A DNA stretch of 5,432 nt from positions 1 through 5,432 of the forward strand of contig RPQK01000564.1 in the NCBI GenBank assembly GCA_003819755.1, written 5' to 3'. The notes beneath the pieces were generated by a model, which searched no databases, was not told the origin of the DNA, and saw only the letters and a program-made list of their open reading frames with translations. Shown piece by piece: positions 1 to 4,211 of the stretch (the first letter of the stretch is position 1; every line of letters begins with the position of its first letter). Made by a program: the position numbers and the translations under genes. The DNA is from Acidobacteriota bacterium (GTDB lineage: Bacteria; Acidobacteriota; UBA6911; RPQK01).

Positions 1-378
1 AGGGTAAGTGGCGCCGACCACCAGCTGGGCCAAAGGACTCAAAAAATTCAAGCTCTCACGGTTCGCGAGAACTTCCTCATGTCCCTCCGGGAGATAGAAC
101 CGTCGGTTTGCCTCCTGGGCCAGCGGATTCTCAACAGCCAGAAGCCCACTGACGGCCTGTTGCTCCAGCCACTCCCTGACATATCTTTCGTCTGCCCCGG
201 CCCGGCCGGCTAACTGGCGGCTGGTGGCCGGACCGTGTTGAGCCAGGGCCTGATAAAAGCCAAGCTTGTCGCCCAGATAAATCGAAAACAGTTCAAGTGC
301 GCCGACTGCGGAGCCGAGGACCCGTTCCGCCAGTTCGTCCGATTTCCGGGTTGTTTCAAGAGTCGTGATAGTTGACAT
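1..378 (-). CDS. SAM-dependent methyltransferase, N-terminal part (Rv2258c-like), cut by the window edge
   Basis: An open frame runs from ATG at 378 to the left edge and gives 126 residues with no stop. Residues about 28-84 read as a winged-helix domain: ALELFSIYLGDKLGFYQAL, then a TSRQLAGRAGADERYVREWL recognition-helix region and the wing-like GLLAVE. Next comes RRFYLPEGHEEVL. This order (DKLG.Y.AL, ERYVREWLEQQA, YRLP..H..VL) is what I know from the leader domain of class I methyltransferases of the Rv2258c type. There the winged helix serves dimerisation and substrate binding, not DNA binding. The SAM-binding Rossmann domain, with its glycine-rich motif I, would lie beyond the left edge and is not seen, so catalytic integrity and substrate are unknown. 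The start is well fixed by AAGGAGGG at 385-392. The gene is divergent from the chemoreceptor. A winged-helix regulator is the alternative, but the family-like spacing favours a methyltransferase. Confidence 0.8.
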   Translation of the reverse strand, partial: MSTITTLETTRKSDELAERVLGSAVGALELFSIYLGDKLGFYQALAQHGPATSRQLAGRAGADERYVREWLEQQAVSGLLAVENPLAQEANRRFYLPEGHEEVLANRESLNFLSPLAQLVVGATYP

Positions 379-384
379 AGCTAG

Positions 385-392
385 CCCTCCTT
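385..392 (-). promoter_or_regulatory. Ribosome binding site of the methyltransferase gene
   Basis: AAGGAGGG on the minus strand lies six bases before ATG 378. It is a near-ideal Shine-Dalgarno sequence and settles the start codon. Confidence 0.85.
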
Positions 393-414
393 GGTTATTT
401 CGAAAAGGGGTGTC

Positions 415-432
415 AATAAGCGACCTCTTATT
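415..432. repeat. Small inverted repeat in the divergent intergenic region, possible operator
   Basis: AATAAG and CTTATT form a perfect 6-bp inverted repeat around a 6-base spacer. It lies 37-54 bases before the methyltransferase start and about 160 bases before the chemoreceptor start. The position would suit an operator for the minus-strand gene. No -35/-10 pair with good spacing was found beside it, so regulation is inference. The rest of 393-589 shows only weak dyads (CGGAG/CTCCG at 475-490, CTTCT/AGAAG at 558-569) and no convincing promoter for either gene. Confidence 0.3.
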
Positions 433-589
433 AACATACGTAAAAACACCGCGAAGTTGGAATTTCGTCTTGAACGGAGGGTTTGCTCCGCCCGCTTCAC
501 TCTCGGCCCGGCTCTATTCTGGCTGGCTGACAGGCCGCTGTGGAAAATTGCTTTGCGCTTCTTCAGAAGTCGTTTAACATCCGCTGGAT

Positions 590-2929
590 ATGCTGAGAGA
601 CCTGAAGCTCCGAACCAAAATGCTCATCGTTTTCCTCGGGTTCAACTTTCTGGTGGCTCTGGTCGGTCTTCTCGTTACGCAAAGTTTCGCCAGGAAAGTG
701 CTCGTGAAACAGGTGCAGGACGGCGCGCTGGAAAGGGTTCGATCAACCGCTCACGCCATCGACGGTTTTCTCGGCAGCAAGGCCAAGGCGGCCCAGACGG
801 TCAGTCAGGATCCGCGCCTGGCGCGCTGGTTGGAAGAGAACCGGCAGCGCGGCGCCGATCATCGCAACGATGCTTCATACCGGGACATCATCGCGCATTT
901 CAAAGCTATGGTGGCGAACGACCCGGCCCTCAAGTCGGTCTTCATGGCGTCGGAAGCCACCCAGGAATACTTCGACCACGAGGAGCGCCCGACCGAACCT
1001 GACTACTATGTGGGCACACGCCCCTGGTACCTGACGACCCGCGCCCGCGGATCTGCCTGCTACACGGTCAATTACGACCTGATTGACAAAAGACTCTACG
1101 CTTCTCATAACGTCCCGGTTTACCGGGGCGAGCAGTTACTTGGCATGACGGGGGTCGACATCGCGGTCGAGACCCTGGAGAAATACATTAAGAGTCTCGG
1201 GGCCTACGCCCAAGGCGGAATACCGTTTGTCGTGGGTGCGGACGGACAGATCGTGTTCCATTCCGATACCCGGCTCATGTTGCAGAAATTGGCGGAGCTG
1301 AAGGAGGACGGGAAGAAGTATGCCAACATCGCGGCGACGGCCCGACAAATGAAGGTTGGGGCCGAAGGAATTGCCCGGGTCATCTATGGCGGTGTCGATT
1401 CGTACTGGATCTTCACCCCGGTTCGCGAACTGGACGCGACCTTGGTTTTGGGTGTCCCGGTGGCCCAGGTTGACGCTCCGGTGAGGAGGCTCACCTGGGT
1501 GTTCCTCGGCATGAGCGCCGCCTCCCTGCTGGGTCTTTTTATCGTCATTGTGCCGTTCACGCGATCGATCACAAAGCCTATCGAGCGTCTCGCCACGATC
1601 AGTCGCGAAATTGCCAAAGGAGACATTTCTCACCAGCTCGATGTCAGCCGCAAAGACGAGATCGGGATTTTGGCCCGTTCCTTCCAGGACTTGATCGGTT
1701 ATATCAATCGGGTGGCAGGGGCTGCCGAAGCGTTGCGGAACAACGACCGCACCTACCAGCTGCTGCCCCAGTCCGAGCAGGATGTTCTGGCCAGGAACAT
1801 CAAGACCATCACCCAGTCCATTTACGGCATCATCGACGAGCTCCATCGGGTGGTGGCAGCGAACAAGCAAGGACAGCTTGACGTGCGCTGCAATGTCGCC
1901 CGATTTGAAGGCACGTATCGGGAGTTGACCGTTGAAGTCAACCAGATGCTCGATTCGCTCATTCAACCGATCACCGAGGCAATTAAGGCACTCGACTTCA
2001 TTGCGGCCAATGACCTGACCGCTCGTCTTCGCGGCCAATATCACGGGGAATTCGCCCGTATGAAGGAGGCCTTCAACAAAGCGGTCGAGAAGATCGACGG
2101 GCAACTGTCACGCATTGAATCCATATCTCAGGAGGTCGCCGGCGCATCGTCTCAGATTAACTCGCTCAGCCAGGTCACGGCCGAAAGGGCAGAGCAGCAG
2201 GCCTCGTCGGTCGAAGCCGTCTCCGAGCAGCTTCTCAACGTGAGTGCCATGACCTCGCGCAATTCGTCGACTGCCGGAGACGCGCGGGACTTGATGCGAC
2301 TCGCCCTGGACAGCAGCGCGCTCGGTGTCGCCAGCATGCGCCGACTGGCCGAGGCCATGGAACTGATCAAGGCCTCGTCGCACGAGACGTCGAAGATCGT
2401 GAAAACGATCGATGAAATCGCCTTTCAGACTAACCTTCTCGCACTGAACGCGGCGGTAGAAGCAGCTCGGGCCGGTGAGGCGGGCAAGGGTTTCAGCGTG
2501 GTGGCGGAAGAGGTCAGACGTTTGGCCATGCGGAGCGCCGAAGCGGCCAAACAGACGGGCCGGATGATCCAGGAGGCGGTGACCAAGGCCGAGGGTGGAG
2601 TGCGCGTCAACACCGAGGTCATGAGCAACCTGAGCCAAATCAATGAGCACGTCCAGCGCGTCGGGGAGCTGATGAGCCAGATCGCGACGGGTTCCGGATC
2701 CCAGCAGGAAGGCATAGACAATATCAAGAGCGCCCTCGATCAGATCCGGGCTTTGACCCGAGAGAACAGTTCCGCGTCGGCCGATTCACTGCAGTCCGTC
2801 GAGATGCTGTTCAACCAGGCCGAGGAAATGCACTCGATGGTCTCATCTTTCCGCTTGAGTCAGCCGCAGCTGGCTGCGGGACCGGCCCCCACCCAACTAG
2901 CCAAGCGGTTGAAACAGCCAGTGTTGTAG
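590..2929 (+). CDS. Methyl-accepting chemotaxis protein with dCache sensor and multiple HAMP units
   Basis: This is a 779-residue transmembrane chemoreceptor that would signal to CheA/CheW. In order it has: a short basic N-terminus; TM1 at about 11-30; a periplasmic double-Cache domain at about 35-295; TM2 at about 301-323; a canonical HAMP at about 324-376 (Pro330, DEIG at 356-359); two further HAMP-like units at about 411-458 and 460-502; and the signalling coiled coil at about 505-755. The hairpin tip, around EIAFQTNLLALNAAVEAARA at 609-628, is almost identical to that of classical MCPs. The sensor carries Tyr139, Arg144, Trp146, Tyr147 and Asp190, which fit the amino-acid-binding dCache motif. 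Gln/Glu pairs at about 535-542 are candidate methylation sites. There is no C-terminal NWETF-like pentapeptide; the tail is a Pro/Ala/Gln-rich stretch. ATG 590 is the only ATG available, because an in-frame TAA stands at 575-577. No clear Shine-Dalgarno precedes it. No che gene is in the window, so this is probably an orphan receptor. Confidence 0.96.
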   Translation: MLRDLKLRTKMLIVFLGFNFLVALVGLLVTQSFARKVLVKQVQDGALERVRSTAHAIDGFLGSKAKAAQTVSQDPRLARWLEENRQRGADHRNDASYRDIIAHFKAMVANDPALKSVFMASEATQEYFDHEERPTEPDYYVGTRPWYLTTRARGSACYTVNYDLIDKRLYASHNVPVYRGEQLLGMTGVDIAVETLEKYIKSLGAYAQGGIPFVVGADGQIVFHSDTRLMLQKLAELKEDGKKYANIAATARQMKVGAEGIARVIYGGVDSYWIFTPVRELDATLVLGVPVAQVDAPVRRLTWVFLGMSAASLLGLFIVIVPFTRSITKPIERLATISREIAKGDISHQLDVSRKDEIGILARSFQDLIGYINRVAGAAEALRNNDRTYQLLPQSEQDVLARNIKTITQSIYGIIDELHRVVAANKQGQLDVRCNVARFEGTYRELTVEVNQMLDSLIQPITEAIKALDFIAANDLTARLRGQYHGEFARMKEAFNKAVEKIDGQLSRIESISQEVAGASSQINSLSQVTAERAEQQASSVEAVSEQLLNVSAMTSRNSSTAGDARDLMRLALDSSALGVASMRRLAEAMELIKASSHETSKIVKTIDEIAFQTNLLALNAAVEAARAGEAGKGFSVVAEEVRRLAMRSAEAAKQTGRMIQEAVTKAEGGVRVNTEVMSNLSQINEHVQRVGELMSQIATGSGSQQEGIDNIKSALDQIRALTRENSSASADSLQSVEMLFNQAEEMHSMVSSFRLSQPQLAAGPAPTQLAKRLKQPVL

Positions 2930-2940
2930 ACAAGCGGCGA

Positions 2941-3031
2941 AAAGGACCTCAAGGACCTCAAAGACCTCAAAGACCCAAATACTCCAAACACTCGCTTGTC
3001 CTTGAGGTCCTTGAGGTCGTTGGGGTCCTTT
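2941..3031. repeat. Long imperfect hairpin made of 9-base tandem repeats, between convergent genes
   Basis: The left arm (2941-2974) contains tandem 9-base units AAGGACCTC, AAGGACCTC, AAAGACCTC and AAAGACCCA. The right arm (2998-3031) contains their reverse complements GTCCTTGAG, GTCCTTGAG, GTCGTTGGG and the start of GTCCTTTCC. The 34-base arms pair at 30 positions plus one G-U, with three mismatches, around a 23-base loop. An overlapping alternative pairing, GACAAGCG (2929-2936) with CGCTTGTC (2993-3000), would compete with this stem and begins on the last base of the chemoreceptor stop codon. There is no T-tract, so a classical intrinsic terminator is not shown. An mRNA 3'-end stabiliser, a bidirectional transcription block or a dispersed intergenic repeat are all possible. 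Confidence 0.85.
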
Positions 3032-3034
3032 CCA

Positions 3035-3057
3035 TTTGACAGGCGAATCCTGTCAAA
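3035..3057. terminator. Perfect 9-bp hairpin between convergent genes, possible terminator
   Basis: TTTGACAGG and CCTGTCAAA form a perfect 9-bp stem with the 5-base loop CGAAT. It lies between the chemoreceptor stop and the stop of the minus-strand ribbon-helix-helix gene, 12 bases beyond the latter. The position suits termination of the minus-strand gene, or of both genes together with the larger hairpin beside it. There is no run of T after the stem on either strand (AAAGAAGG rightwards, TGGAAAGG on the minus strand), so it is not a textbook intrinsic terminator. Confidence 0.45.
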
Positions 3058-3068
3058 AGAAGGCTTCC

Positions 3069-3452
3069 CTAGACCACTTGGCCTTCGGTATTGACCCGAT
3101 CGGCCGCCTGGCGGATCTCGTCCTTGATTCTCTGGATCTCCCGGATCTTGGCTTCGATCTCGGCAAAAAGCGTCTGCCGCGCCTGGATGCCGCTTTTCGT
3201 CAGCAGGGCGACGGCTTCGGAACGGCTGCTGCAGATCCCCGCTTCCACCAGCTGATCCACTTTCGACGCCGAGTCATCGTCCAGGCGCACCGACACCACG
3301 ATCTGGCGTTTGGCGGATTTGGCTTCTTCGTAGATTCGCTCGGCCGTGCGGGCAATTTCCGACGTCAAGTCGTTGGCCATGTGCTTGGCCGAATTGATGA
3401 ACTCGTTGACGGTTTCCTTAGTCTTCCTGGGCTGTTTTTCTTCTTCTGTCAT
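3069..3452 (-). CDS. Ribbon-helix-helix-like protein, probable DNA-binding regulator
   Basis: This 127-residue protein has three parts. The first is a charged, helical N-terminal half (residues 1-48). Next is a ribbon-helix-helix-like core: strand RQIVVSVRLDDD at 49-60, helix SASKVDQLVEAG at 61-72, and helix SRSEAVALLTKSGIQ at 76-90. Last is a C-terminal helix with heptad spacing (FAEIEAKIREIQRIKDEIRQ, about 96-115), probably a coiled coil. The strand with alternating exposed residues, then a turn and 'SRSEAV', is typical of Arc/MetJ/CopG-type proteins, which dimerise and read DNA through the strand. The start is ATG 3452, with AAGGAGG five bases upstream; an extension to 3602 would overlap the cupin gene and cross the promoter. 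The extended helices on both sides of the core are unusual for short RHH repressors. The target is unknown. Palindromes over its own promoter suggest autoregulation (inference). It is cytoplasmic, with no membrane segment. Confidence 0.8.
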   Translation of the reverse strand: MTEEEKQPRKTKETVNEFINSAKHMANDLTSEIARTAERIYEEAKSAKRQIVVSVRLDDDSASKVDQLVEAGICSSRSEAVALLTKSGIQARQTLFAEIEAKIREIQRIKDEIRQAADRVNTEGQVV

Positions 3453-3457
3453 AAGCG

Positions 3458-3464
3458 CCTCCTT
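3458..3464 (-). promoter_or_regulatory. Ribosome binding site of the ribbon-helix-helix gene
   Basis: AAGGAGG on the minus strand, five bases before ATG 3452, decides this start over the longer open frame from 3602. It lies inside the gene-proximal arm of a perfect 14-bp inverted repeat and could therefore be masked in a longer transcript. Confidence 0.85.
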
Positions 3465-3488
3465 CGCCGGGCCTCCGCCGGACCGTGC

Positions 3489-3525
3489 GTAATAGAACCA
3501 GTGTATTACACGTAATTTAATTACG
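3489..3525. promoter_or_regulatory. Operator cluster: alternating GTAAT/ATTAC half-sites with two perfect palindromes
   Basis: Four half-sites alternate in orientation: GTAAT at 3489-3493, ATTAC at 3505-3509, GTAAT at 3512-3516 and ATTAC at 3520-3524. They create two perfect odd palindromes, GTGTATTACAC at 3501-3511 and CGTAATTTAATTACG at 3511-3525, with centres 12 bases apart. GCGTAAT (3487-3493) and ATTACGC (3520-3526) also frame the whole cluster. The cluster covers the predicted promoter of the ribbon-helix-helix gene, so binding there would repress it. That its own product is the ligand is inference. Confidence 0.65.
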
Positions 3526-3528
3526 CAA
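3500..3528 (-). promoter_or_regulatory. Predicted sigma-70-type promoter of the ribbon-helix-helix gene
   Basis: On the minus strand, TTGCGT (3528-3523) and TACACT (3505-3500) stand 17 bases apart and resemble -35 and -10 boxes. Each matches the consensus at four of six positions. Transcription would start near 3493 and give a leader of about 40 bases before ATG 3452. Both boxes are overlapped by the palindromic half-sites. Confidence 0.45.
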
Positions 3529-3570
3529 GAGATGATTCGTCCCGGCGAAGGAGGGGGACATAGACCGAAC

Positions 3571-4092
3571 TTATTCACTTGGCAGGTTTTTCCGTGGATC
3601 ATCCTCCGGGTTCACGTACGTCAACCCCCAAGGCCCGATCGCGTACACCTGGATAATCGTCTCTCCGTTCGTCCAGGCGAAATGGCGCTCCCCTTTGGGC
3701 ATGACCATGAAGCTACCGGCTGACATGGCGTGACCGGCACTTGTGTCGAATTTTTCCCCCATGCCCATGTTTAAGACGCCGGAGAGTACAACCACGTGTT
3801 CGTCCCCGGGATGAAAGTGAGGAGCGATCCGGTAGTTGTCGGGCATCTTGATGCGAAAAGCGAAAAGCTGGTTGGCGGTCGTCAGGTCGCCTTCGATTAC
3901 GGCGCACTGAGCGCCCGGAGGGACGGCGGCCGGACATTTGTCCCATTTAACCGTGTCGGGTGCGAGCATTATCGGCGAGGTTGTTGCGGCCGTTCCTGCC
4001 TGGGGCTTGTCGCCCGCCTGGACGTTGCCGGCGGCGACCAACACGATTGCCAGCAGGATGAAGGCTCCTGCCTGCCACTGTTGTTTTCTCAT
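3571..4092 (-). CDS. Exported cupin-domain protein, metal-binding
   Basis: This 173-residue protein has a clear Sec signal peptide: basic n-region MRKQQWQ, hydrophobic core at about 8-22, and cleavage probably after Val-Gln-Ala26. The mature part is a single cupin barrel. Motif 1 is HFHPGDEHVVVLSG, with His92, His94 and Glu98. Motif 2 is GSFMVMPKGERHF, with His137. The His3-Glu metal set is therefore complete, and the product should bind a divalent metal in the periplasm or outside the cell. Cys53 and Cys63 could form a disulfide. The C-terminus (IQVYAIGPWGLTYVNPEDDP) is typical of a widespread single-cupin family that I recognise but for which I know no established reaction. Start ATG 4092 was chosen because it begins a good signal peptide and follows AGGAGG (4096-4101), though only three bases separate them. 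A TTG at 4119 in the same frame would add nine residues and swallow that site. It lies downstream of ppc, in the same direction. Confidence 0.88.
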   Translation of the reverse strand: MRKQQWQAGAFILLAIVLVAAGNVQAGDKPQAGTAATTSPIMLAPDTVKWDKCPAAVPPGAQCAVIEGDLTTANQLFAFRIKMPDNYRIAPHFHPGDEHVVVLSGVLNMGMGEKFDTSAGHAMSAGSFMVMPKGERHFAWTNGETIIQVYAIGPWGLTYVNPEDDPRKNLPSE

Positions 4093-4095
4093 AAT

Positions 4096-4101
4096 CCTCC
4101 T
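4096..4101 (-). promoter_or_regulatory. Ribosome binding site of the cupin gene, unusually close to the ATG
   Basis: AGGAGG on the minus strand is followed by ATT and then ATG 4092. The core sequence is strong but the gap of three bases is shorter than usual, which may lower translation. It still supports ATG 4092 over the upstream TTG. Confidence 0.6.
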
Positions 4102-4136
4102 GGGAAGAGGTTTAGTCAAAGATCAATAGGCGCGAA

Positions 4137-4155
4137 CTAGTAACCATTCTAGTAA
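4137..4155. repeat. Direct repeat CTAGTAA over the cupin promoter
   Basis: CTAGTAA occurs at 4137-4143 and 4149-4155, a period of 12 bases, about one helical turn. The pair overlaps the predicted -10 box and start region of the cupin gene. It could be a tandem binding site for a regulator. Two 7-base copies are short, so chance remains possible. Confidence 0.35.
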
Positions 4156-4175
4156 AGAACGCGGGTGCTGGTAAA
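4146..4175 (-). promoter_or_regulatory. Predicted sigma-70-type promoter of the cupin gene
   Basis: On the minus strand, TTTACC (4175-4170) and TAGAAT (4151-4146) are 18 bases apart. The -10 box matches the consensus at five of six positions and the -35 at four of six. Transcription would start near 4139 and leave a leader of about 47 bases. If real, the cupin gene need not depend on read-through from ppc. No intrinsic terminator with a T-tract is visible between the ppc stop and this promoter. Confidence 0.45.
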
Positions 4176-4211
4176 GGAAGGGGGCCCGGGGAGCTGTCAC
4201 CGCTCTGACTT

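Larger units (their letters stand above)
3458..3554. repeat. Perfect 14-bp inverted repeat flanking the ribbon-helix-helix promoter
   Basis: CCTCCTTCGCCGGG at 3458-3471 and CCCGGCGAAGGAGG at 3541-3554 are exact reverse complements with 69 bases between them. The gene-proximal arm includes the Shine-Dalgarno sequence of the minus-strand gene. The distal arm lies upstream of the predicted promoter, in the gap after the cupin stop codon. In a minus-strand transcript coming from the cupin gene the two arms would pair and hide the ribosome binding site. A transcript started at the internal promoter would lack the distal arm. Confidence 0.85.

Noticed and set aside
541..558. Sigma-54-like promoter (TGGAAAATTGCTTTGCG) before the chemoreceptor
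   Set aside because: The GG to GC spacing is 11 bases, not 10, and the -24 box lacks GCAC, so the match is too weak.
400..589. Sigma-28 flagellar promoter or c-di-GMP (GEMM) riboswitch before the chemoreceptor
   Set aside because: TAAA at 441 is not followed by a GCCGATAA-like box at the right distance, and no GEMM-like conserved core is visible.
391..1002. Plus-strand open frame of 203 codons across the chemoreceptor start
   Set aside because: It overlaps the MCP in another frame, has an Arg/Gly/Ser-rich composition without domains, and begins on the ribosome site of the divergent methyltransferase gene.
1136..2104. Long minus-strand open frame of 322 codons inside the chemoreceptor gene
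   Set aside because: It is antisense to a clear MCP with intact domains; the translation is low-complexity and shows no recognisable domain. It is a shadow of GC-rich codon use, as is the frame at 2108-2650.
2941..3031. CRISPR array suggested by the regular short repeats
   Set aside because: The units are 9 bases and contiguous without spacers, and they form two inverted arms; no cas gene is present.
3036..3515. Plus-strand open frame of 159 codons opposite the ribbon-helix-helix gene
   Set aside because: It is antisense to a gene with a strong Shine-Dalgarno sequence and a recognisable fold; the Asp/Leu/Gly/Phe-rich product looks like a reverse-complement shadow.
3453..3602. N-terminal extension of the ribbon-helix-helix protein to 3602
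   Set aside because: It would overlap the cupin stop and translate the palindromes and promoter. ATG 3452 has an ideal AAGGAGG site at five bases.
4093..4119. TTG start at 4119 for the cupin
   Set aside because: It would put nine residues, two of them proline and three basic, before the signal peptide and would translate the AGGAGG site. ATG 4092 gives a standard signal peptide.
4166..4200. GGGGGCCCGGGG stretch after ppc as an intrinsic terminator
   Set aside because: The palindromes GGGCCC and CCCGGG overlap, leave no usable loop, and no T-tract follows on the minus strand.
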